The position numbers and the translations under genes are program-made. This document shows positions 26,865-35,906 of a stretch of 64,000 nt of DNA, one piece after another. Positions within the stretch are counted from its first letter, which is position 1, and each line of letters opens with the position of its first letter. A model generated the notes under the pieces. The model ran no database searches. It was not told where the DNA came from and saw only the letters and a list, made by a program, of their open reading frames with translations. Source of the DNA: Burkholderiaceae bacterium (GTDB taxonomy: Bacteria > Pseudomonadota > Gammaproteobacteria > Burkholderiales > Burkholderiaceae_E); the NCBI GenBank assembly GCA_021463505.1, contig JAJTYR010000007.1, positions 27,120-91,119 of the forward strand. Direction: 5' to 3'.

Positions 26865-27490
26865 GGCGTGGCGGCCCGGGTCGTCGCCGCGTCGTCGGCA
26901 CGGGGCCGGCGCAGCATCCAGTCGAGGTTGGCGCGCACCGCCGGCCACTCGGAAGCGACGATGCTGTAGACCGCGGTGTCGCGCAGCGAGCCGTTGGGCA
27001 TGCGCACGTGGCTGCGCAGCACGCCGTCGAGCCTCGCGCCGAGCCGCTCGATGGCGCGGCGACTGCGCAGATTCATGCAGTGCGTGCGGAACTCGACCGC
27101 GATGCAGTCGAGCTGCTCGAACGCGTGCCGCAGCAGCAGCGCCTTGCAGTCGGTGTTCAGCGCGGAGCGCTGCACCGAGGCAGCGTACCAGGTGGAGCCG
27201 ATTTCCACGCGGCGGTGCGTGGCGTCCACGTTCATGTAGGTGGTCATGCCCGCGAGCCTGCCGCTGGCGTTGTGCCGCACCGAGAACGGCAGCATCGTCC
27301 CGGCCTGGCGCAATGCGAGCCTGCGGGCGATCTCGGCGCCCATCTGCGCCGGGCCCGGCACCGTCGTGTACCAGATCTCCCACAGGCGGCCATCGGCACA
27401 GGCCTCGGCGAGGGCGGCCTCGTGCGCGGGATCGAGCGGCTCGAGGGTGGCGTGCTCGCCGGCCAGCGTGACGGGTTCGAGCCAGGACAT
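26858..27490 (-). CDS. GNAT family N-acetyltransferase (RimJ/RimL type)
   Basis: A 210-residue acetyltransferase. Visible marks are the N-terminal VTLAGEHATLEPLDPAHEAAL, strand VEIGSTWYAASVQRSALNTD near 95-115, the CoA-binding helix start LLRHAFEQL, and NLRSRRAIERLGARLDGVLR, typical of RimJ/RimL enzymes that acetylate protein N-termini or small amines. The substrate is unknown. It lies between moxR and the VWA gene, 19 bases after moxR and overlapping the VWA start by 7 bases, so the three are almost certainly co-expressed. A GNAT gene at this spot of a MoxR-VWA pair is unusual. Confidence 0.8.
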   Translation of the reverse strand: MSWLEPVTLAGEHATLEPLDPAHEAALAEACADGRLWEIWYTTVPGPAQMGAEIARRLALRQAGTMLPFSVRHNASGRLAGMTTYMNVDATHRRVEIGSTWYAASVQRSALNTDCKALLLRHAFEQLDCIAVEFRTHCMNLRSRRAIERLGARLDGVLRSHVRMPNGSLRDTAVYSIVASEWPAVRANLDWMLRRPRADDAATTRAATPC

Positions 27491-27509
27491 GTCGCACCCG
27501 CCCCGCAGT

Positions 27510-28352
<843 letters not shown>

Positions 28353-28392
28353 GATATGGGGTTGTTCCGGATATCGGGTTGCAGGCGCATCG

Positions 28393-28398
28393 AGTATA
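28393..28398 (-). promoter_or_regulatory. -10 element for the moxR operon
   Basis: On the minus strand TATACT lies 41-46 bases before the moxR ATG, giving a predicted leader of about 34 nucleotides. The -35 region is not recognisable. Confidence 0.45.
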
Positions 28399-28438
28399 CG
28401 GGAACCCCGCCGGCGCTCCCGCGGGCGTACCCCTTCTC

Positions 28439-28468
28439 TGGACGTGCCCGCGAGCGCTCCGATAGAAT
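28439..28468 (+). promoter_or_regulatory. Promoter of the cytochrome c pair
   Basis: TGGACG (4 of 6 to the -35 consensus) and TAGAAT (-10) are separated by 18 bases, placing a start site about 39 bases before the first cytochrome ATG. It is divergent from the moxR -10 element 41 bases away. Confidence 0.5.
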
Positions 28469-28513
28469 CCGCGTTCCTTTGCACAGATCAAAGACCCGGT
28501 GCCCGGAACACAC

Positions 28514-28831
28514 ATGTACAGGAAAATGCTGATCGCGGCCGGTTTCGCGGCTGCGCTGATTCCGCTCGCGGGGGCCGTCGAAGGCAGCGCCGACGCCGGC
28601 GGGAAGAAGAACTCGATGTGCATCGGCTGCCACGCGATTCCGGGGTACAAGTCGTCGTTCCCGTCGGTCTACCAGGTGCCGATGATCAAGGGGCAGAGCG
28701 CGAAGTACATCGAATCGGCGCTGGAGGCCTATCGCAAGGGAGACCGCAGCCATCCGACGATGCGTGCCATCGCGCAGGGCCTGAGCGACCAGGACATCGC
28801 CGATCTCGCGGCGTACTACGGCACCCGGTGA
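28514..28831 (+). CDS. Small periplasmic cytochrome c (class I)
   Basis: A 105-residue single-heme cytochrome. A Sec signal covers about residues 1-22. The heme site CIGCH is at 36-40 and the likely sixth ligand is M83 in HPTMRAIA. The body KGQSAKYIESALEAYRKGDR is the common c4/c553-like half-domain pattern. ATG 28514 gives a compact signal peptide; GTG 28499 would add five residues. Its stop is 7 bases before the next cytochrome gene, so the two are expressed together, possibly acting as a two-domain relay to a terminal oxidase. The redox partner is unknown. Confidence 0.88.
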   Translation: MYRKMLIAAGFAAALIPLAGAVEGSADAGGKKNSMCIGCHAIPGYKSSFPSVYQVPMIKGQSAKYIESALEAYRKGDRSHPTMRAIAQGLSDQDIADLAAYYGTR

Positions 28832-28838
28832 GACGGCC

Positions 28839-29198
28839 ATGAACGACCTGCGCGACTTGCGCAGCGCCCGATACGGCGCTCTCGCCGGCACGCTGGCGCT
28901 CGCCCTGTTCGCCGCGAGCGGGGCGCAGGCTGCCGACGTCGCCAAGGGCAAGGAAAAGGCGGACCAGGTCTGTGCCGCCTGTCACGGCAAGGACGGCAAC
29001 ACCCCGATCGATCCGTCCTATCCGCGGCTGGCGGGCCAGCACGCCGACTATCTGCGGCACGCATTGCACGCCTATCAGGCCGACCAGCGCAGGAACCCGA
29101 TCATGGGCGCGCAGGCCAAACAACTCTCGCGCGCCGACATCGAGAACCTGGCTTCCTGGTACGCGAGCCTGCCGGGCCCGCTCAGTCACCAGCGTTGA
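28839..29198 (+). CDS. Small periplasmic cytochrome c, c4/c553-like
   Basis: A 119-residue single-heme cytochrome. The signal peptide (basic MNDLRDLRSARYG followed by a hydrophobic core, cut after GAQA at about 31) directs it to the periplasm. The heme site CAACH is at 45-49, followed by the GKDGNTPIDPSYPRLAGQ stretch typical of these proteins, and M89 in NPIMGAQ is the likely axial ligand. It is the second gene of a tandem pair with the cytochrome at 28514. Confidence 0.9.
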   Translation: MNDLRDLRSARYGALAGTLALALFAASGAQAADVAKGKEKADQVCAACHGKDGNTPIDPSYPRLAGQHADYLRHALHAYQADQRRNPIMGAQAKQLSRADIENLASWYASLPGPLSHQR

Positions 29199-29320
29199 CG
29201 CGCGCACGCGCGGCCTGCTTCCATCGCCGACGCGCCGCCTTCCGTCGCGCGCTCCTGTCGTGACGGCGCATGCCGTCGCTAGACTGGCACGACCTTCCCC
29301 ATCGTGTTGTCGTCGCCCCG

Positions 29321-29902
29321 ATGCGTCCCGAGTCACCGAAGCGCGTGCGACGTCCGCAAATGGGCGTGACGGCGGCCGAACTGGCAATCGTGACCACGAT
29401 CGTGGCGACGCTCGCGGCCGCGGCAGCCCCCGAGTTCTCGGGTTTTCTCGTCAACGCGGAGCTGCGCTCCGTCTCGGAAGACCTGCGCAGCGGCCTGCGG
29501 CTGGCGCAGATCGAGGCGATCAAGCGCCAGGGCGTGGTCGAACTGGTGCTCACCGGCGAGGCGCCCGAACGCGCCGACGTTCATCCGGCGAGCGACGGCC
29601 GCAACTGGGTGATCCGCGCGGCGCGCCGCGACGGCGGCTTCGCGCTGCTGCGCTCGTCGTCCGGCGCGACCTGGACCCCGCGGGTGCGCATCGAATCCGA
29701 TCGTGAAGCCTTCGCGTTCGACAAATTCGGCCGGCTGCACGCGGACTCGATCGGCAACGCCGCGCCGGGGGCCGACCTGCGCATCGAACTGAGCGACCGC
29801 GACGAGCGCGGCCGGCCGCTGCGCGTTCTGGTACGCCCCTCCGGTTCGAGCCTGACCTGCGATCCTGGCGCGCAGGACGGTGCGGCGTTCGCCTGCGGCT
29901 GA
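29321..29902 (+). CDS. Prepilin-like protein, GspH/FimT type
   Basis: A 193-residue pseudopilin. After a basic leader (MRPESPKRVRRPQMG) comes a prepilin-peptidase site: cleavage would follow G15, giving V at +1 and the conserved glutamate at +5 (VTAAE), then a hydrophobic helix and SEDLRSGLRLAQIEAIKRQ, the usual GspH/FimT amphipathic stretch. The C-terminal domain has cysteines near the end (LTCDPG, FACG) that may form a disulfide. ATG 29321 gives a normal leader; ATG 29270 would give 32 residues. No other pilin genes are nearby. Confidence 0.72.
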   Translation: MRPESPKRVRRPQMGVTAAELAIVTTIVATLAAAAAPEFSGFLVNAELRSVSEDLRSGLRLAQIEAIKRQGVVELVLTGEAPERADVHPASDGRNWVIRAARRDGGFALLRSSSGATWTPRVRIESDREAFAFDKFGRLHADSIGNAAPGADLRIELSDRDERGRPLRVLVRPSGSSLTCDPGAQDGAAFACG

Positions 29903-29992
29903 TCGTACGCAGCGGCCGTTTGCTCCCGACGGTGGCACAGCGAATGTGCGAACATCGCGCTCCCCGATCGGCCCCGGACACCAGGATCAGAC

Positions 29993-30514
29993 ATGCCGCA
30001 GACCGCCCCGATTCCGGACTTCGCGACCACCGACCTGTGTGATGCGCATGAAGAACGGCTCACTGCCGGCGCCCTGCGTGTCCTGCATCCGGCGTTCAGG
30101 GCGTTCGGCAAGCGTCCCCGATTCGCGGGACCCGTGGCAACGGTGCGCTGTTTCGAGGACAACTCGATGGTGCGCGCGGCACTCGAGACCCCCGGGCAAG
30201 GGCGGGTGCTGGTGGTCGACGGCGGCGGCAGCCTGCGCTGTGCGCTGGTCGGCGGCAACCTCGCCAGACTCGCGAGCGACAACGGCTGGGCCGGGGTCGT
30301 CGTCAACGGTTGTGTGCGCGACGTGGCCGAGATCAACGCCAGCGACATCGGCGTGCGCGCGCTCGCCGCACACCCGCGGCGCAGCGATCGGCGCGGCAGC
30401 GGTTCGCAGGGAAAGGCAGTCGAGATCGCCGGCGTGCGGGTGGCGCCCGGCGACTGGTGCTACGCCGACGACGACGGCATCCTGGTGAGCGACCACCGGC
30501 TCGACGCCGGCTGA
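29993..30514 (+). CDS. rraA: RraA family protein (RNase E activity regulator / HMG-type aldolase fold)
   Basis: A 173-residue protein of the RraA family. Visible are [14 protein letters not shown], the [20 protein letters not shown] loop and [17 protein letters not shown]. In E. coli RraA binds and inhibits RNase E; related proteins are metal-dependent HMG/CHA or oxaloacetate-cleaving aldolases, which need the R-D pair that is also present here (CVRD). Which role applies cannot be decided from sequence. RNase E is encoded 13.5 kb away. Its stop is 7 bases from the convergent moeA stop. Confidence 0.87.
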   Translation: MPQTAPIPDFATTDLCDAHEERLTAGALRVLHPAFRAFGKRPRFAGPVATVRCFEDNSMVRAALETPGQGRVLVVDGGGSLRCALVGGNLARLASDNGWAGVVVNGCVRDVAEINASDIGVRALAAHPRRSDRRGSGSQGKAVEIAGVRVAPGDWCYADDDGILVSDHRLDAG

Positions 30515-30521
30515 GGGTGCT

Positions 30522-31793
30522 TCAGACGAGGCCGTCGAAGGCGATGCAGTCGACGGCGTCGCCGACCTGTACCGCACCCTGGTCGTGGTGCAGCACGACC
30601 ACGCAATTGGCCTCGGACATCGAGCGCAGCACGCCTGAGCCCTGGCTGCCGGCGCTGCGCACCGACATCGTGCCGTCGGTCTCGAGCGCCAGCCGCGCGC
30701 GCTGGTATTCGGTGCGACCCGGGCGCTTGCGAAAGGCGCTCAGCGAGCGTGCGCGCACCAGCGGCAACGGCGCGGGTTCGGCACCCATCTGGCGCAGCAG
30801 CGCGTCGCGCGCGAAAAAATAGAAGGTGATCATCACCGCCACCGGGTTGCCCGGCAGGCCGAAGTAGCTCGCACGCCCGATGCGTCCGAACGCCATCGGC
30901 CGCCCGGGGCGCATCGCGATGGTCCAGAACGCGATGTCGCCGAGCCTGGCCATGATCCGCTTCGTGAAGTCGGCCTCGCCGACCGACACGCCACCGGAGG
31001 AAACGATCGCGTCGGCGCACTCCGAGGCGATCCGCACCGCCTGTTCGAGCGCACCCGGGTCGTCGCGTACCACGCCCAGGTCGATGAGCTCGACGCCCAG
31101 CCGCGCGAGCATGCCATAGAGGGTGTAGCGATTGCTGTCGTAGAGCTCGCCCGGGCCGAGCGGCTCGCCCACGCTGCGCAATTCGTCGCCGGTGGAGAAG
31201 AAGGCCACCCGCAGGCGCCGGCGGACCGGCACTTCGGGCAAACCCAGCGAGGCGAGCAGGCCGAGGTCGGCGGGCGCGAGCCGCTTGCCCGCGCGCAGCG
31301 CCGGCTGGCCGCACGCCAGGTCTTCGCCGCGCCGCCGGCGGTGCTGACCCGGGGTTTGCCCCGGGGGTACGGTCAGGCGCTCGCTGTCGAGCGTCACCAC
31401 TTCCTGGATCACCACGGTGTCCAGGCCCGCCGGCATCACGGCGCCGGTGGTCACGCGCACCGCCTCGCCCGGGCCAGCGACGCCGGTGAAGGGGCGCCCG
31501 GCCAGCGCGGTGCCGGCGATGGCGAGCGTGGTGGGCGCGCCGGCCGCGAGATCGGCGGCGCGTACCGCATACCCGTCCATGGCCGAGTTGTCGGCGGCCG
31601 GAACGTCGATCGGCGAGGCGATCTCCGCGGCGAGCACGCGACCGAGCGCGCTGCGCAGCGCCACCCGCTCGACGGCCTGTACCGGCACCACCACCCGGTC
31701 GATGATCTCGCGCGCGCGTGCCACCGGCAGCGCGTTCGGATCGTAGTCGGACAGGCAACTGATCGCCTCGGCAAGGGTCTGCGGCGCGTTCAT
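30522..31793 (-). CDS. moeA: Molybdopterin molybdenumtransferase
   Basis: Inserts molybdenum into adenylylated molybdopterin to form the Mo-molybdopterin cofactor. The 423-residue protein has the family marks PAADNSAMDGYAVRAADL, the beta-barrel domain with TGAVMPAGLDTVV, the gephyrin-like core FFSTGDEL and DSNRYTLYGML, and VSSGGVSVGEADF, with GLPGNPVAVMITF near the end. It is last of the moaA-fdhD-mobA-moeA operon and overlaps mobA by four bases. The products serve the formate dehydrogenase encoded divergently. Confidence 0.94.
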   Translation of the reverse strand: MNAPQTLAEAISCLSDYDPNALPVARAREIIDRVVVPVQAVERVALRSALGRVLAAEIASPIDVPAADNSAMDGYAVRAADLAAGAPTTLAIAGTALAGRPFTGVAGPGEAVRVTTGAVMPAGLDTVVIQEVVTLDSERLTVPPGQTPGQHRRRRGEDLACGQPALRAGKRLAPADLGLLASLGLPEVPVRRRLRVAFFSTGDELRSVGEPLGPGELYDSNRYTLYGMLARLGVELIDLGVVRDDPGALEQAVRIASECADAIVSSGGVSVGEADFTKRIMARLGDIAFWTIAMRPGRPMAFGRIGRASYFGLPGNPVAVMITFYFFARDALLRQMGAEPAPLPLVRARSLSAFRKRPGRTEYQRARLALETDGTMSVRSAGSQGSGVLRSMSEANCVVVLHHDQGAVQVGDAVDCIAFDGLV

Positions 31794-32401
31794 TCGGGTT
31801 CCTGTTCGCTCAGTTCCTGCGGCGTGTTGATGTTGCGGAAAGCCGCGTCGTCGTCGAACTCGACCTCGACCACGCCGAGGGGCGTGTACCAGGCGTCGAT
31901 CTTGCGCTGCCCGCTGGCGAGGAAGGTCTCGAGGTCGGCGAGCAGCGAGCGATCCACCAGTGCGAACACCGGATGCGCGTGTTCGCGGGTGCGCGCCACC
32001 GCGAGCCGCGCACCGTGTGCGCCGGCCAGTCCTGTGGCGAGCCGCTCGACCAGGTCGGCGGGCAGGAACGGCGAGTCGCAGGGCACCGTGACCACGTAAC
32101 GCGTGCGCGCATGGCGCATCCCGGCGTGCAGGCCGGCCAGCGGCCCGGCGAAGCCCTCGATCGCGTCGCCGATCACCGGCCAGCCGAATCGGGCATGGCG
32201 ATCGGCGTTGCGGTTGGTGTTGACCAGCAGGGTCGCCACCTGTGGGGCGAGGCGCTCGATCGCGTGTTGCACCATCGGGCGACCACGAAACGGCTGCAAC
32301 CCCTTGTCGACGCCCTGGCCGTCCGTGCTCATGCGCCGGCCCAGCCCGCCGGCGAGCACGATGCCGGTGATTTCGCTGCGCTCGATCCGGGATGCGGGCA
32401 T
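31790..32401 (-). CDS. mobA: Molybdenum cofactor guanylyltransferase
   Basis: Adds GMP from GTP to Mo-molybdopterin, making the bis-MGD form needed by formate dehydrogenase. The 203-residue protein has the nucleotide-binding loop GIVLAGGLGRRM at 13-24, KGLQPFRGRPMV, and the metal-binding VPCDSPFLP. It lies between fdhD and moeA on the minus strand, with a four-base overlap to moeA. Confidence 0.93.
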   Translation of the reverse strand: MPASRIERSEITGIVLAGGLGRRMSTDGQGVDKGLQPFRGRPMVQHAIERLAPQVATLLVNTNRNADRHARFGWPVIGDAIEGFAGPLAGLHAGMRHARTRYVVTVPCDSPFLPADLVERLATGLAGAHGARLAVARTREHAHPVFALVDRSLLADLETFLASGQRKIDAWYTPLGVVEVEFDDDAAFRNINTPQELSEQEPE

Positions 32402-32422
32402 CGACGGTTGGCCGGGCAGCGC

Positions 32423-33301
32423 TCACGCCAGGGCCGTCACCGGCTGGCGCACGAAGCGCTGGCCGCCGGTGAACAGCAGGTAGTGACGCCCCTGGCAGCG
32501 CCCGACCATCGTGATGCCGACGCGCTGCGCGATCTCGTAGCCCATCTGCGTGAGCCCGGAGCGCGACAGCAGGAACGGAATGCCCATCTGGGCGCACTTG
32601 ATGACCATCTCGGAGGTGAGGCGTCCGGTGGTGTAGAAGATCCTGTCGGCGCCGTCGATCGACTCGAGCCACATCCAGCCGGCGATCGCATCGACCGCAT
32701 TGTGGCGTCCGACATCCTCGACGAAGCTCAGGATTTCGCCGCGCGAGTCGCCGGCATTCGAGCACAGTGCGCAGCCGTGCACCGCCCCGGCCACCTTGTA
32801 GATGGACTCGTGGCGGCGCACGCGGTCCAGCACCGTGTAGAGCGTTTCCTCGGTGAGGCGCGGGCTGGCCGGAAGCGCGATGCGGTCGATCTCCTCCATC
32901 AGGTCGCCGAACACCGTCCCCTGGCCGCAGCCCGTGGTGACCGTGCGCCGGTCGAGTCGGCCGGCGAGCGCATCGGCGCGCCCGCTGTCGTCCCAGACGG
33001 TGATGCCGCGCTCGGCAAGCGAGCGCGAGGTGATCGCCACCGAACCGGTGTCCCAGTCGACCTGCACTGCGGCCAGTTCGCCGATGTCGGACACCAGCCG
33101 CTGGTTGCGCAGGTAGCCGAGCGCCAGGTGCTCGGGCGCCGCGCCCAGCGTCATCAGCGTGACCAGTTCGCGCTTGTCGAGGTACAGCGTCAGCGCGTGT
33201 TCGCCGGCGATCGAGGTGGGAACGGTTTCGCCGCGCTCGTTGACGGCCTCGACCTGGAAGGTGCCCGGGCGCGCCTGGCGGGTGAGCGTGGGGATCGGCA
33301 T
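32423..33301 (-). CDS. fdhD: Formate dehydrogenase accessory sulfurtransferase FdhD
   Basis: Transfers sulfur from IscS to the bis-MGD cofactor before insertion into formate dehydrogenase. The 292-residue protein shows EHALTLYLDKRELVTLMTLG, GAVHGCALC and FVEDVGRHNAVDAI, all characteristic. The sulfur-carrying CxxC of the E. coli enzyme is here TGCGQG: C125 is kept but its partner is glycine. A separate pair, C177 and C180 (HGCALC), is present instead. ATG 33301 matches the family start. It lies 14 bases after moaA in the cofactor operon. Confidence 0.92.
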   Translation of the reverse strand: MPIPTLTRQARPGTFQVEAVNERGETVPTSIAGEHALTLYLDKRELVTLMTLGAAPEHLALGYLRNQRLVSDIGELAAVQVDWDTGSVAITSRSLAERGITVWDDSGRADALAGRLDRRTVTTGCGQGTVFGDLMEEIDRIALPASPRLTEETLYTVLDRVRRHESIYKVAGAVHGCALCSNAGDSRGEILSFVEDVGRHNAVDAIAGWMWLESIDGADRIFYTTGRLTSEMVIKCAQMGIPFLLSRSGLTQMGYEIAQRVGITMVGRCQGRHYLLFTGGQRFVRQPVTALA

Positions 33302-33315
33302 CGCGGGCAGGCGGA

Positions 33316-34419
<1,104 letters not shown>

Positions 34420-34479
34420 CGTGAATTCGCTAAGATGACCGCATGGTAGCAATCCCCGCGCCAGCCGCCGGAGAAGGCG

Positions 34480-35115
34480 TTGGAACAGCGTGACTTTCGC
34501 CCGCCTGGCGCCGAGCCGCTGATCGATGTCGATCCGGTGCCGGTGCGCGTGGTCTTCGAGCGTCGCGAGACCGGCAGCCCGTGGCAGCCGGTGATCTGGC
34601 GACCCGGTGCGATCGAGCCCGCTGCCGCCGGTTCGCCGCTGGCCGTGCGCCTGAGCGTCGACGAGACCGAAGGTTATTACCTGAACCTCACCACCGGGCA
34701 GCCGTCGGTGTTCGTGCTCTGGCGAATGCCATCCGACGACTCGGGGGTGATCGTCGAGGGCGATCCGACGCCGCCTCGCGCGCTGGCGGTGACCGCCAGC
34801 TACAACGAGGCGGGCCGCTGGATGGACGGCGGCGAGCGCGTCGATCCGGTGCCGATGCCTGCGCCGATGCAATCCTGGGTGGCGGAATACACCACCCTGC
34901 ACTACGTGCCCGAGAAGGGACGCAAGCAGCGCGGCAATCGGCCGTCGTTCATGGGTCGCGGCGAGTTCGAGGCGATGGCCGCACGCGAACGGGCCATCCA
35001 TGCGCCCGGACCCGGGACACCCATCGCTGCGGGGAGCGCTGCGCCCGCAGGCGTGACCCCCGGGGACGCCAGGCACGGGGCGAGCCCGGATCGATCGGAC
35101 GCGGGCGAGTCATGA
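34480..35115 (+). CDS. DUF3305 domain protein of the formate dehydrogenase locus
   Basis: A 211-residue protein. Residues about 15-165 fit DUF3305: [41 protein letters not shown] and [21 protein letters not shown]. The C-terminal 45 residues are Ala/Pro/Gly-rich. No signal peptide. DUF3305 genes are found next to DUF3306 and formate dehydrogenase genes, suggesting a cytoplasmic assembly role that has not been defined. Start is TTG 34480 with GGAGAAGG 3-10 bases before it. Its stop overlaps the DUF3306 start by four bases. Confidence 0.8.
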   Translation: MEQRDFRPPGAEPLIDVDPVPVRVVFERRETGSPWQPVIWRPGAIEPAAAGSPLAVRLSVDETEGYYLNLTTGQPSVFVLWRMPSDDSGVIVEGDPTPPRALAVTASYNEAGRWMDGGERVDPVPMPAPMQSWVAEYTTLHYVPEKGRKQRGNRPSFMGRGEFEAMAARERAIHAPGPGTPIAAGSAAPAGVTPGDARHGASPDRSDAGES

Positions 35116-35861
35116 GCGAGGCCGACGACGGATTTCTTGCGCGCTGGTCGCGCCGCAAGCACCGCAGCCGAGCGCAGAGCGCGCCGGATCCCGGCTCCGC
35201 GATCCCGCCTGCGGTCACGCCTGCAGCCGACGCTGGCGCGCCCGCTGCGTCCGACACGAGCGTCAGCGCTGCGGGCGCGAGCGGCACGCGCGATTCGGGC
35301 GCAACCGCGGGCCCGATCGCCGATGGCGGCGCCCCCGCCGACGAACTGCCGTCGATCGATTCGCTGAGTCCGGCATCGGATTTCCGGCCATTCATGCGCA
35401 CCGGCGTTGAACCTGCGACCCGCAACGCGGCGCTCAAGCGGCTGTTCGCGGACCCGCAGTTCAACGTGATGGACGGTCTGGACGTCTACATCGACGACTA
35501 CGGCAAGACCGAGCCGATTCCGCCGGCGTTGCTCGGCCGTCTGCTCGGGCCGCCCGCGGCGCAGGAGTCCGGATCGCAATTGCCCGAATCGCGTTCGCCA
35601 CAGTCGCAATCGCCCGCATGCCCCCCCGATTCTGGCGGTGACGTGCCTGTGTTCGCGTCCTCCGGCCCGGGGTCGCGTGGCGGCGACGACAAGGCACGGA
35701 TCGAAGCGACGCAAGGCGGATCCCAGGGCAATGCCCTCGATCGCTGTGGCAAGGGTGCTGCCGGGGACGGAGCCGGCGATGGCGACGCGGCCCCCGTGGC
35801 ATCGCATCCGGATGTCCGTGGAATCGACGCAGGCCCATGTCCGGACGTGCATAGGCGCTGA
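35112..35861 (+). CDS. DUF3306 domain protein with long C-terminal extension
   Basis: A 249-residue protein. It opens with DDGFLARWSRRKHRSR and the core LPSIDSLSPASDFRPFMRTGV and LKRLFADPQFNVMDGLDVYIDDYG, which define DUF3306. After about residue 155 the sequence becomes low-complexity (Ser, Pro, Gln, Gly, Ala) for some 95 residues with no domain; the family normally ends near LGRLLG. The tail may be a read-through extension. It is translationally coupled to DUF3305. A TATAGT hexamer immediately after its stop (35862-35867) may start a second transcript for the rest of the operon. Confidence 0.75.
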   Translation: MSEADDGFLARWSRRKHRSRAQSAPDPGSAIPPAVTPAADAGAPAASDTSVSAAGASGTRDSGATAGPIADGGAPADELPSIDSLSPASDFRPFMRTGVEPATRNAALKRLFADPQFNVMDGLDVYIDDYGKTEPIPPALLGRLLGPPAAQESGSQLPESRSPQSQSPACPPDSGGDVPVFASSGPGSRGGDDKARIEATQGGSQGNALDRCGKGAAGDGAGDGDAAPVASHPDVRGIDAGPCPDVHRR

Positions 35862-35867
35862 TATAGT
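35862..35867 (+). promoter_or_regulatory. -10-like TATAGT inside the formate dehydrogenase operon
   Basis: TATAGT (5 of 6) lies 40-45 bases before the polyferredoxin start. The -35 region is weak. It could give independent expression of the catalytic part of the operon. Confidence 0.35.
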
Positions 35868-35906
35868 CGGCGAGACCGCGCCCATCGGGCCGAAGGAATC
35901 GCCGCC

